This document shows, one piece after another, positions 42,191-52,362 of a DNA stretch of 64,000 nt. A program made the position numbers and the translations under genes. The notes below the pieces were generated by a model, which saw only the letters and a list, made by a program, of their open reading frames with translations, had not been told where the DNA came from and did not search any database. The stretch's first letter is position 1; every line of letters starts with the position of its first letter. Source of the stretch: Incurvaria masculella (lineage: Eukaryota; Arthropoda; Insecta; Lepidoptera; Incurvariidae); the NCBI GenBank assembly GCA_946894095.1, contig OX335647.2, forward strand, positions 24,074,001 to 24,138,000, written 5' to 3'.

Positions 42191-42984
42191 CTGCATACCA
42201 ACCCACTCACTTGCATTTTTTATCTTTAATTTAAAAGGTGATACACGAACTCTAATACAAATTAGCTTTTCTACTTAAAATATGTTAAAAATTATAAATT
42301 ATAAATGCCTTTTCCGAAGCAGGCAACTATAAGACGATTTCTACTTAAAATCGTCTCGTACTTTAGGTAAGTACCAAGTGAGAAAAATAATAGGATTTTC
42401 TTCTAAGGTGCGGTGAACATTAATCCAATTTTAAGCTAAGCAAAGATAGACTCGCAAAGTTTACAGCTCAGAGTGCCACTAGTTTTATTTTACCAACTTT
42501 AAACATTTAGTCCCACAAGCCGCACGCTGTGATATAAATGTTATATGAATATTTTCTCTAGTTATAATTATTGAAGAACAAATTCAAATTATCGATAAAA
42601 TTAAACCATAAGAAAGAATATCACACCCTAATAAATAACTTAAACAAAAAAAAATACTGTGGAACCTAAACCGTTCTAAACCCTGTATCAAGAGTGGCAT
42701 ATAATGTTGCATTGGTCTATCTCTAGAGTGTTAAAATGGAACAAGAGTTGAGAGCGGCATAAATATGCTCTCGCATGGACCAGCTGCAATGCAATTAATC
42801 GATCAGGGTAGTGGTCCAATTTGAACCAATGTTACCGAAAGTGCGTTTACGACTGGTCCGATTCGCGCTTAAGGCCCCCAAAATTGCAGCCCGTGAACGG
42901 TATGATGTCATCTGTGACAGTGCTCACGCTTTGAACGCAGGTCAATGTGTGTGCAACTATCAGTGTCTCATTATAACGTTTCTA
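42191..42984. other. intron 2, unassigned part
   Basis: AT-rich intron between exon 3 and the SINE. Nothing else was recognised. Confidence 0.4.
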
Positions 42985-43395
42985 TTTTTTTTTTTATGCG
43001 ACCTGACATGGATGGCTAATACCACACAACTACCGTTATGATATTAGCCCAATACACCTCATTCCCGAAGGAATTTGGTGCCATGCCAGGACCTTCCCTG
43101 TATGAGCACGGCTACATTGAACTGGATGGAAAACACGGACAATTTTTCATTGCCGCTTCGACCATCTTTTCATCCAATGCGATGGTACCAACCCGGGCGG
43201 GCTTAAACCCTACCACCTAGTCGGCGAAGGGGACCTACAGTTTTACATGGATTCCGAACCATGGAGCAGCTCGCATTCGTAACGGAATGCAATTATCGAA
43301 CTCGGAAAGAGAAAGAAAGTGGTGCATGTCGGTATTGAACCCAGGTCTCTGGTACGCTAGGCCAGTCCCCGCGCCACTAGGCTACGAGCCGCTCA
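42985..43395 (-). repeat. SINE, tRNA-headed, near full length
   Basis: On the minus strand it opens with TAGCCTAGTGGCG (A-box-like) and, about 35 bp on, GGTTCAATACC (B-box-like), so the head is tRNA-derived. The body follows ('acccgggttggtacc', 'catccagttcaatgtagcc', 'tggcatggcaccaa'), and the end is an A tail of about 11 (42985-42995). This is the best reference copy of the SINE family in the window. Confidence 0.85.
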
Positions 43396-43637
43396 GAGTA
43401 GGTTATCTTTTTCCACCTTTTTTTTTTATAAACCGCTGAATGAAAATTTAAATTTAGCTTAGAGCAATTGATAACATTCAAATTTGAACTACTAAAGCGA
43501 ATATCATTTGCTCCATGTTTGTTGTTTTGTTTCCGTAAGCGCATACATAAACGGTCCGAAACGTTTGTGATGCTTATCATCTGAGTGCGCAATCTGATGC
43601 AGGACGCTTTTATACGCTTTTAGCACTGTAATCGTAC

Positions 43638-44576
43638 ATGGTTAAAAACGGAACGCACAGCAAGTACCACTTACAAGATTTAAAGGCATCCACGCTTACC
43701 TCAGAGCATCCACAGGGGTCGATACTCGGCCCTGTCATATTTAATTTGTACGTGAGCGATTTACAAGACCTCAACCTACATCAAGGAAGACACGTAACAT
43801 TCTCACAATATGCCGATGACCTTTGTATATTGGCCACGGGTAAAAAATCACACGAAGTAGCAACATGCGCCGCATGGTCAACGGAGCCAGTAATAAACTT
43901 CTACGAAAGATAGGGCCTAAAATGCAACGTGCAAAAAACAGAATGCATAACGTTCACCAAAGAACAATTGAAAGGAGTTAGAGCAACAATTACAATAAAA
44001 AACCAAACACTCAAGAAGGAAGTAAGATATCTAGGAGTCATCTTTGACAAGACAATGACTGTGGGCCCACATACCAAACACGTAGTAAACAAGAGTAAGA
44101 AGACGCGAGGCATGCTTAGTTCCATCATCGGGTGGTACTCTAAAGTCTCGCTCAATATCAAACTACTACTGATTCCGGCATGCCTTTTACCGATCCTGAA
44201 CTACGGAGTTATTCAACTGCTTCCGAGATATAGCAAAACAAACCAGAGCCTCATAGAAAGGCAATACAAAGGAGCACTAAAAGTGGCAGGTCAATTCCCG
44301 AAGAACATCTCGGACGAGGTAATGTGGGACCTGCTAGACTGGGACCCATGGCATCTAAGCGCCCACGACCTCAATGTGGACATGATTAATCATATACAAC
44401 TCGGCGAAATTGAAGGACTCCAACAACCGGGACGGCAATATACAAAGAAAGGCCATCACAACCCACAGTTGGCCTCAACTAGACTAGGGGATATCGATTA
44501 CATTAATAAAAAAGATAGGGACCGCCAGCTCAGTCAAAGAACGACGCCCGTGCGTCCACGTCTACTGCGTTAGACA
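43638..44576 (+). pseudogene. LINE RT fragment (R1/jockey-like)
   Basis: Open blocks separated by one TAG at 43911: HPQGSILGPVIFNLYVSDL, the catalytic QYADDLCILATG, then TECITF, VRYLGVIFDKTMTV, a long thumb and C-terminal region with MWDLLDWDPWHL. The first RT motifs and the endonuclease are lacking. It is of a different family from the jockey-type LINEs elsewhere here. Lies in intron 2 of the CW-PWWP gene. Confidence 0.75.
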
Positions 44577-44689
44577 CCATTCACCCATTTCCTTTCCTTT
44601 TCCCCTTAGAAAAGGACCTAGAAAAGGATCCTAAGTACACCGACAAAATAAAACGAGTAGGGATTTAAAATTGTATAAATTCATCAGTT

Positions 44690-44990
44690 TTTAGGGTTAT
44701 GTACCCAAAGGGTGAAAACGGAACCCTATTACTAAGCCTCCACTGTCCGTCCGTCCGTCCGTCTGTCCGTCTGTCACAGGGCTGTATCTCAGTAACCGTA
44801 ACAGCTGAAATTTTCACAGAGTGTGTATATATTTTTCCGCTATAACAACAAATAGGTAAAATTAAGAAATAATTCAAATTAAAGGGGGACCCCCTTTAAA
44901 AAAAACGTGATTTTTTTTGTATACATTCTTTTACGATGGTACGGAACCTTTCGTGTGCGAGTCCGACTCGCACTTGGCTGGTTTTTTAAC
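44690..44990 (-). repeat. 'GGTACGGAACCCT' repeat, minus copy
   Basis: Reverse of the family seen at 48820, 49838 and 53505. One end is 'gcgagtccgactcgcacttgg', the other 'gtacccaaagggtgaaaacgg'; the centre has a GTCC-repeat tract and 'cagctgaaattttcacagag'. A T run follows at 44985. Probably a SINE-like dispersed repeat. Confidence 0.75.
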
Positions 44991-45111
44991 AAAGGTAACA
45001 CAGCACATGCATACTAGTCGCAAGACATTAAATGTAGCTGACACACCCGGCAGAGCCGGCTTATTGCCACAATTACTAGAGAAATAAATTTTATCTGAAT
45101 CTGAATCTTAC

Positions 45112-45188
45112 CTCAGAGTAAACTGCAATTCGCGATCATGACTCCCTGTAGGGCGAATCGTAGCTACCTTCAATCCTTTATCGATGAC
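45112..45188 (-). CDS. ZCWPW1-like protein, exon 2
   Basis: 77 nt between acceptor CGTTCTCGTTTCAG and donor CTGAG|gtaaga. It encodes VIDKGLKVATIRPTGSHDRE and LQFTL, entering in phase 0 and leaving in phase 2, exactly what exons 1 and 3 need. No domain recognised. The intron to exon 1 is only 70 nt. Residues 27-51. Confidence 0.78.
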
Positions 45189-45258
45189 CTGAAACGAGAA
45201 CGAAATGAGAGCGATGTTAAGCACTATGTACAAAAAAAACATGAAGCGTTCTTTTTAC

Positions 45259-45336
45259 CCTCGATTGGCGTGCACTCATATCTGGCCCCGGCTCCGTCGC
45301 CTGCTCATTTCCACACTGGGGACTGCCTCCAGACAT
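45259..45336 (-). CDS. ZCWPW1-like protein, exon 1 (start)
   Basis: ATG in the context GGAAATAATGTC starts a 26-codon exon, MSGGSPQCGNEQATEPGPDM and SARQSR, with donor TCGAGG|gtaaaa in phase 0. With exons 2-7 the frame is unbroken: 1095 nt, 364 residues. The start was chosen because it is the first in-frame ATG after a possible 5'-UTR acceptor (GGCACATTCAG). No ATG further upstream was needed. The N-terminus has no recognised domain. Confidence 0.72.
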
Positions 45337-46261
45337 TATTTCCACCTGAATGTGCCGTTAATGAATACCAACAAATGAAACTATGACATGAATATCAACT
45401 AGAACATGCCCCTCGAGAAAAACGTACATACATATGATCAAAAGTCAAATGTAAAATATGTTTCTTTTCCCGCGCATACATTGCTGCCACAGAGATACAA
45501 TAATATCTGCTGCTTTTATTCAAGGAACGAGCACGAGAAGTTCTCACACGAGTAGCTGTCACTCTCTTAATGCAAGGTAGGGCGACTCAATAGATAAAAA
45601 GGAAGGAGATATGCCATCTAGTGCATTTACTATGAGACCGCAGCTGTCTCCAATTTTCAAAAACTACCAACCCAACTTAAACGTCCATGCCACATGTAAA
45701 CATAGTCGGAGATGTATTGGGGGTTTGTGTGGGTCTGAGTGAACGCATTTTTAGAGCACATTCACGCGCACGAAGTTTCCACTGTGTGGCGTACTACGCA
45801 CCGCCGTTTTTAACGGGCGTCTGGGCGAGATTTCTGCGGCGCACCCTATTTATGAATGGGGAAATAATTAAATAACCATTTATTTAAAAAATGAAAATAA
45901 AATTCAACTTTTATAGCCTTTCTTTCGGCAAACTCGTTTCTTGAGATACAATTTAATAAACCAAAGTCTATGTTAATTTATTTTCCATTGACAAAGTTGC
46001 CAAGTTTATCAATTCAGATTGAAATATTGTTAACCGCAGACAGTTTTTTACTTACTCATATTATATATGATTTGATACAATTTACAATAAAGACAGGAAA
46101 AATCATATTCTGATCATATTTCAAACTTATGACTTCACACAACATAAAACAATCTATATCTGATTTAAAGCACTGAAGATCAATGGATTTAGAGCCTATA
46201 AATTCAATTGGAGACCACGACAGAGTTTGAGAATGTCTGCTTTTTCCGGAACCTTTTATTT
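45337..46261. other. 5' flank of the CW-PWWP gene
   Basis: Upstream region (minus strand) of the start codon. A non-coding 5' exon may exist because GGCACATTCAG just before the ATG looks like an acceptor. No TATA box was obvious. No repeats assigned. Confidence 0.4.
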
Positions 46262-46893
46262 TATATTATAAAAAATTAACAAAAAAAAATAACCGACTTC
46301 AAAGAAAAAGCACTAAAAAGTAAAAAATAATTTCCGTTTTTGTAGTTACGATTTCTGTTATTTTTTGAGTCGGCGTCAGCCGGGCACGCGCTGCGCCAAT
46401 CAAGATAACCTAACCTAACCTAACCTAACCTAACCTAACCTTGGCTGACACCGACTCAAAAAATAACAGAAATCGTAACTACAAAAATGGTAAATTATTT
46501 TATACTTTTTAGTGCTTTTTCTTTGAAGTCGGTTATTTTTTTTGTTAATTTTTTTTTATTTGTTTATTTTTAGTGAATCTGAAGTACACTTACTAATTAG
46601 TACACGTCCTTCCCAATAAAAAAGAATCACTGAAATCGGTTGGCGTTATATTGAGTTATTCGTGCTTTTGTCGCGCACATCTTAATACTTTAAGACTTTT
46701 ATGATTTTCTCATGGAAATCATTGTCAGAACTTAACCAAATTAAAATGGGACCACTTGGGAAGCACTAGCTATCATTTAAAAAAATAATCATCAAAATCG
46801 GTTCACCCAGGAAAAGTTATGAGGTAACAAACATAAAAAAAACAAAACATACAGACGAATTGATAACCTCCTCCTTTTTTGAAGTCGGTTAAA
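46262..46893. repeat. CCGACTTC foldback repeat with telomeric loop, second copy
   Basis: Same architecture as 6412-7042: an arm from 'ataaccgacttcaaag' to 'gagtcggcgtcagcc', loop with CCTAA units, reversed arm, then the ~350-bp tail ending 'ttttttgaagtcggttaaa'. Very similar to the first copy. Confidence 0.82.
46406..46440 (-). repeat. interstitial telomeric (TTAGG)n tract
   Basis: Seven TAACC units in the loop of the foldback, one or two more than in the copy at 6547. Confidence 0.85.
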
Positions 46894-46894
46894 A

Positions 46895-46994
46895 AACAAG
46901 AAACCACCGATCCTCTAGATCCTTTATCTATAGCGTCCGTAAGCAATGGAATGAACTCCCTTCCGAGGTATTTCCCCCAATTTACGACCGGATA
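46895..46994 (+). pseudogene. LINE C-terminal fragment
   Basis: One frame reads RNHRSSRSFIYSVRKQWNEL followed by PSEVFPPIYDRIS, typical of the C-terminal end of LINE ORF2. It is cut at its right by the inverted-repeat element that begins at 46995. Confidence 0.55.
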
Positions 46995-47316
46995 TCTCAC
47001 CTAAATCGTCGTTTACGGCAAACCGATCGACTGGCGTTGTATGGAGAAATTGAAGAGCGCGCGCAGTGGGCGTTAATCGAACTTACATTTGCGAGTCCGA
47101 GTTTGATTTGACAGCTTACTCAACGTTGCAGTAAATGCGTCGACTTTGCCGTCAACGCCGACTGCGCGTTTTCATACAAATCGGAAGTCCGAGTTTGACT
47201 TTGACAGCTTGAAGAAGTAAGACCACAGAATATCTAGTATAAACTTGTATGGAGTTTGACGTTTTTACGAAAAACGCCAGTCGATCGGTTTACCGTAAAC
47301 GCCAATTTAGGTGAGA
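46995..47316. repeat. MITE with ~45-bp terminal inverted repeats
   Basis: Left end TCTCACCTAAATCGTCGTTT through GATCGACTGGCGTT; the right end is its near-exact reverse complement, ending GTGAGA. About 320 bp, no coding sequence, target duplication not determined. Confidence 0.82.
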
Positions 47317-47775
47317 ACTCAGACTGACCACTCTGGGGCTTACAACAAACAAACAACTTTAGTTTTTCGGCGACCGTCGGCTGCAGGACCTTTAATTTTT
47401 TTGCTATTTCTAGATGTTCTATGAAAGCTTGGATGCTATTCCGGATTTTTACGGATTTCGGGGTATCCTAAGAACGTTTTTAAGGAATTTGAGGAATTGC
47501 ATATAATTGTAATCGGCAACGCTGGACAGGGCGGGCAGTGCGCGCGCCGAGCAGCGACCGACCGACGCTTGATTGTATGCGTTGGTACGCTACGTGTGTG
47601 TTGCATACCGTCGTAAGTCTCGTAACCTACAATGCTAGCGTGTGTCGTGCGAAGGCGAATGGCGTGGCGTGGGCGTTATTAGGCTGCAACTGCCGCAGGA
47701 GCTAGCGTGGATGTGTGTTGTAGCCAGCTGCGTGGTTGGAGGTGGTTGCGTGCAGCGTGCGTGCGATTGCGAGGG
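47317..47775. promoter_or_regulatory. GC-rich presumed promoter/5' UTR
   Basis: From about 47515 the sequence turns GC-rich and CpG-containing ('gggcgggcagtgcgcgcgcc') upstream of the ATG at 47776. It looks like a promoter and 5' UTR, but no TATA box was seen and the start site is unknown. Confidence 0.4.
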
Positions 47776-47904
47776 ATGAGCGTGGAGCGCGCGTCGGAGG
47801 AGTTAGCGGAAGTCGGTGGAGGGGCGGAACGACTTCTTGTTCGCGCTCTGCACCAGTATGAGAAATTACTCAACTTCAAAAGTTTTTCAAAATCTCGAAG
47901 ACAA
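47776..47904 (+). CDS. candidate first exon, unknown protein
   Basis: 43 codons from ATG (context GCGAGGGATGAGC): MSVERASEELAEVGGG, ERLLVRALHQYEKLLNF, KSFSKSRRQ, then a strong donor CAA|gtaagt in phase 0. Codon choice is GC-rich at the start, as in the host exons, and the text has a helical look (ALHQYEKLL). I do not recognise the protein. A compatible downstream exon may be 50819-50965. Confidence 0.5.
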
Positions 47905-48819
47905 GTAAGTAAACAATAATGGACAAATATGGATAAACAAATATATACATATACCTAAGCAATAAACGGCAATAAAGATTACATTTTGAGATAAAAGGAA
48001 AGGAACAGAAGATTACTATAATAGGTATATTTACTTGTTTGGTTTTTTTAATGGAGTGGACTTGGATGGCTAATAAAATCAATATCGGGTCAAGAGAAAT
48101 GACTTTTGTGTTTTACTTTTTAATGATTTTTTTATGTTTTTCTTTATTATTGATTAATTTTCTTGTTTGCGAGTACAAATGGTAATAAATAGGAATTGTT
48201 TTTGGGGGTAAATAATACGTCTTACAATCCATAATTACAGCTGGTAAACAAAAAATAAAATAAAATTATACAACACGACATTTAAATTAAGTAGGTAGGT
48301 AGATGCCGTGCGAGGACTTTTCACAAATTGCACGGCTAGATAGGTAGAACTACCTGCTAGATTGCCTAATATGCACAAACGGCATCACTCTAGACGCCAC
48401 ATATTGCACTTTGACCCACATAAGTATTTTTTTGGGTAATCAACAGCTTATACACTTACTATACATAATTGAGTCTACGTTTACAGTCTATAAAATACGC
48501 CGATGATAAAATATCATCTGTAGTCCACCTAGTCATAGTCATAACGCTTAATAAATTTAAGAGTTTGATTGATACTACTGTGCAAATGGGATTATTATTA
48601 TTATTAGTTTTCGTTCCTTGCAAATTCCAATGTCTTCTGTGGCGATGAGGGTGAAGCGCACCTACCTAAAAAGCGGCCAAGCACGGTCGTTTTGTCTGAA
48701 ATCTATACACCGGAAATAGAGACTTTGATATCTCTTTCTGTCATGCTGAAGTCAACCATAGAGTAAAAGGGACTTGGGAATTCCTTCTCTTTCCAGTGTA
48801 TACAATTGAGAGGAAACGA
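47905..48819. other. presumed intron, nothing coding
   Basis: AT-rich. Near 48060 a scrap of SINE 3' end ('gacttggatggctaata') is visible. GTAGGTAGGTAG-type text lies near 48295. Nothing else recognised. Confidence 0.4.
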
Positions 48820-49113
48820 ACGTACGAGTCGGACTAGCACACGAAGGGTTCCGTACCCTCGCCCGTACCATCGTACAAGACAACACAAAAAATCACGTTT
48901 TTTGTATGGTTATATAATTTTTAAGTTTCTTCTTCTTTTTCTTATAGCGACATAATAAATACACACTCTGTGAAAATTTCAGCTTCCTCCCTATTACGGT
49001 TCATGAGATGCAGCCCTGTGACAGACGGACGGACGGACGGACGGATGGACGGACAGCGGAAGCTTAGTAATAGGGTTCCGCTGGCACCCTTTGGGTACGG
49101 AACCCTAAAACGG
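48820..49113 (+). repeat. 'GGTACGGAACCCT' repeat, plus copy
   Basis: Runs from 'cgtacgagtcggactagcac' through 'ctgtgaaaatttcagc' and a GGAC-repeat tract (49026-49052) to 'tttgggtacggaaccctaaa'. Confidence 0.75.
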
Positions 49114-49324
49114 ATTTTTATTGATGTTTCGACCATCTTGTTTTAAGCACAGATTAACGAATAGTGTCTTTAACGTGATGGTAGCTAACGTGGGTGGAAT
49201 TAACCTTACCACCTATTAGTACCTACCTACCTACTAGCTATGGGCGTTATGTTTGTTTTTAATCACTTTCAAAATCACACGTTACTCGTTCTGAGGAACA
49301 CGTTCCAATAAGCTTCTGGAGAGT

Positions 49325-49495
49325 TAAGGCCTGTTCAAATATACGCGAATCCCGCGCGGTATGGCGGCGGTACCCGCGCGGTACTCGCTGCCGCCACAAA
49401 ATAAGTTATAGTGCTGCACAGAAGGCGAGCTCCACGACCGTAATCCGATTACAATTATGCCGCCTAAGCGGTGTATAAGCCAGGTTATTTACTCA
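49325..49495. repeat. GC-rich dispersed repeat
   Basis: 'ttcaaatatacgcgaatccc' followed by 'gcgcggtactcgctgccgcc' and 'cctaagcggtgt' recurs at 57131-57275. The GC-rich part is near-palindromic. Probably part of a non-autonomous element; ends not determined. Confidence 0.55.
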
Positions 49496-49837
49496 AGGAA
49501 GTCGGGCGTGGCGGCGTGTGCGTTCGCGCGTTTTGTTATGAGCTAGGTAGCAGCGCGGAGCGCCTGCGGCAGCGGGTGCGGCGGTTTCTTCTCCTACTGT
49601 GCGCATATACCTAGCAGTAGCTGCCATGTCTACCATGTCCTAGAGTCTGGATCGGCCGTCGCAACTGCCAGCTTTTGCACTTCTAGTAATTCTGATTGGC
49701 ACCGGAGGTCCTAGTCCTAGTCTGGGATCCGAACTCTCCGATAAAAAAAAATTAAAATGGGTTCCGTTCAAGTTAATTAGGCCTAGGTATAAGGAAGGTC
49801 CTGGCATGGCACCTAATTCCCATGTGGTGTTTGTCCC
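49496..49837. other. unassigned, with GC-rich patch
   Basis: A GC-rich stretch at 49500-49590 and otherwise no feature that I can support; a decayed SINE piece appears at about 49790-49835 ('aaggtcctggcatggcacc'). Confidence 0.35.
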
Positions 49838-49943
49838 CTGTGACAGACGGACGGACGGACGGACGGACGGACGGACGGATGGACAGCGGAGGCTTAGTAA
49901 CAGGGTTCCGTTAGCACCCTTTGGGTACGGAAACCTAAAAAAC
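49838..49943 (+). repeat. 'GGTACGGAACCCT' repeat, 3' fragment
   Basis: Contains the GGAC-repeat tract (seven or more units) and 'cctttgggtacgg' end of the family. The 5' half is absent. Joined directly to a SINE scrap on its left. Confidence 0.65.
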
Positions 49944-50174
49944 GAAGGTCGCTCGTTACACTCGGAGTAGGCAGCTCGAACGTGACGTGCTTGCCGGGCA
50001 ACCGGCAATACCGGGTTCCTAATACCGAAATGAAGTTCGCGGCGCATCAAATCTCAGGCTGTATGCGGCAAGCTGCACTCACGTCTCACAATCTGGGAAA
50101 CGTGGAAAAGGTCTTCTTGGTCACTTGAGGCATTACCCGTGTTTGGATGTGGTGCATCGGGCATTTGGATATCA

Positions 50175-50512
50175 TTTTTTTTTTTATGTGACTGGACATG
50201 GATGGCTAATACCACAAGTTCTGTCATGGTATTAGCCCAACACACCACATGGGAACTAGGTGCCATGCCAGGACCTTCCTTATATCGCTTCGACCATCGT
50301 TCATCCAATGCGATGGTACCAACCCGGGCGGGATAAACCCTACCACCTAGTAAGTAAGGAAGGGGACCTACAGCTTAACTTGGAATCCGAACCACGGCCA
50401 GCCTCTCTCAACGGTCGAATGGTCACCCATCCAAGACCAGACCGGACCCAGCGTTGCTTAACTTCGGAGAGCGATCGCCGAAGTGTCGCGCCACTGGGCC
50501 ACTGAGGCTGAC
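50175..50512 (-). repeat. SINE with 5S rRNA-like head
   Basis: Minus-strand order: a short tRNA A-box-like start (CAGTGGCCCAGTGGCGCG); then 5S rRNA-like text with GTTAAGCAACG (5S box A position) and TGGATGGGTGACC (5S box C) between 50421 and 50477; then the common SINE body; then an A tail of about 11 (50175-50185). The body is the same as in the tRNA-headed copy at 42985, so heads have been exchanged within the family. Confidence 0.82.
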
Positions 50513-50818
50513 ATTTTTGTATCAAGCAACTAAAGGCGCCTGGAGAGACTGCTTTGTTCGTCGTTTAGTAGGGCTGTCCCTGCATCGGTATAAATAAGAA
50601 AGTACACAAAATTTCGCATTGGCAAAGGAAGGCATTGCAAGCAAGCATTTGTTGGCCTGTGTTCAACCCATGTTTATCAGAGACTGACTCTTTTCGCTTC
50701 CGCTCTGGTTCCTCCTCGAAACCTTAATATTACATTTATTTTACCAATGTCCCAGTGTCCTAATGTATCACCAATGATAATATTGTATACACCTTTCTTT
50801 TATTTTACAAAGTCACAG

Positions 50819-50965
50819 GAGAAACCACGGCAACGGAATGTGCAATGCGATTCAAATAAGAATAGGACGGGGACCACCGGGATTTTGAATGTTTCTACAA
50901 ACAATATTTGCTCGAGTGCGTACCAAAACAAACGCTCCACGCATCCCCGCCTGCCTAACCCTTGA
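50819..50965 (+). CDS. candidate second exon, unknown protein
   Basis: Follows a good pyrimidine tract and acceptor ('ttttattttacaaagtcacag'). 48 codons EKPRQRNVQCDSNKNRTGTT, GILNVSTNNICSSAYQNKRS, THPRLPNP, then TGA. Phase 0 fits the donor of 47776-47904, giving a 91-residue basic protein. The evidence is only splice signals, phase and absence of stops; no family recognised. It could be a chance frame. Confidence 0.3.
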   Translation, partial: EKPRQRNVQCDSNKNRTGTTGILNVSTNNICSSAYQNKRSTHPRLPNP

Positions 50966-51848
50966 CATTTTGGGATTTTGCGCTATGTATATGTTAAATT
51001 TAATATCCCCAAATAATATCATAATTAAACTAATAATATCACGGTGGTGTCATTATTAAAAAAATATGTTAACAAATGTGTTTGATTCTAATCTAGCTTT
51101 ATTATTTTTACTTTTAAAACAGACGCTAAAATAATGTTGGTATGTACCTACCTACTGATGAATAAATTTTTTGTCTGGAAATATTGATATCTATCATAAT
51201 CATGCAAAAATAACTAGTAGTCGTGATTTTATTAAAATATTTACATACTTAAAGTGATATCTGTAAATTCATTCGCATATATTTACAAAATGCAACCAAC
51301 GATTTGTTCAGTTTTGGTATTAATAACCAAATATGTACTGATACTTTTATGCTTCGTTGTTTCCAGCCTAAATGGATCTTTTTTTTTTTCGGTTATGATA
51401 AAGCATCTTTGAATGGGCAGCAACCAAAATTTTGAAAAGTTTTTGCGAAATTTACATGACTAGAACTAGTAATTGCATTCCATACTGTTTTCAGCCATTT
51501 ACCTTTAACGATCAATTAATTAATAGAGGAATTCATCTACGAGTAATCCGTTTTTTGAAAGGTTGACATGTCGACAAGATTGTGGGAGTAATTTCTGTAT
51601 GACGTCATTTGAGAGCCCGTCCAAAAGTGGCGTTTCCCCTGAATTTCTCGTACTCATTTCGACGAGTAAAATAAGCCGGTTCCATCCCTTTTTTTATCGG
51701 AATTTTTATCGGAGATTGAAAGTTTTAAATATCAGGCGTGTTCCTAATCCCAAACCTGAAAAATGATTTTTTTTGGTTATTCTATAATTCTTGCACGATC
51801 ATACGAATTGTCATCCAACTATCCCAATATTCACGACATTTTTGGTCA
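50966..51848. other. AT-rich, left half of a decayed duplication
   Basis: 51120-51370 resembles 51955-52180 ('ggtatgtacctac...gatgaata', 'gatttgttcagtttt', 'tatgtactgatacttt'), an old direct duplication of about 240 bp. No genes. Confidence 0.5.
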
Positions 51849-52362
51849 CGATAAGGTAACTGGCTGAATCTGGGTTCACATGTTAGAGACCAACCCTCTG
51901 ATGCTAAATGTGTCGGTCTGCCCGTGCCAAGTGGTTGTGTTTTCTAGATTGGCTATACATATAAAATAGACGCTGGTATGTACCTGCTGATGAATATACT
52001 GATTATCTGGAAACATTGATACCTATTAATTATACAACAATAACCAGACGGTTACTTAATTAAATACTTAAATATACCTAAAGTTATATCTGTAACCTAA
52101 ATCGCATATACCTACTAAATTCAACCAAAGATTTGTTCAGTTTTTGTATTGCTAGGCAAGTATGTACTGATACTTTCATGCTTCGTCATTTGCATCCATT
52201 TACCTTATCGTATGTATTTTTTGTCACCATAACTACTTTTTCAGGCGCCTTATCTAAGTAACGCAACTACTTGGAACAGGCAGACTGACACATTTAGCTT
52301 CAGAGGGTTGTACTTTATCCCGTGAACCCAGTTTCAGCCATTTACGTTATCGTTACCATTTT
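51849..52362. repeat. foldback element, ~95-bp arms
   Basis: The left arm 'cgataaggtaactggctgaat' to 'ccaagtggttgtgtt' is matched inverted by 52270-52362 ('aacgcaactacttgg' to 'agccatttacgttatcg'). The interior contains the right copy of the decayed direct duplication. No protein encoded. Confidence 0.75.

Noticed and set aside
43540..43620. possible hammerhead ('ccgaaacgtt' and 'ctgatgcagg')
   Set aside because: The core is CTGATGC rather than CTGANGA and the pieces are in the wrong order, so it does not match the ribozyme pattern.
45138..45386. 82-codon plus-strand frame
   Set aside because: It covers exons 1 and 2 of the minus-strand CW-PWWP gene on the wrong strand; the minus exons have splice sites and matched phases.
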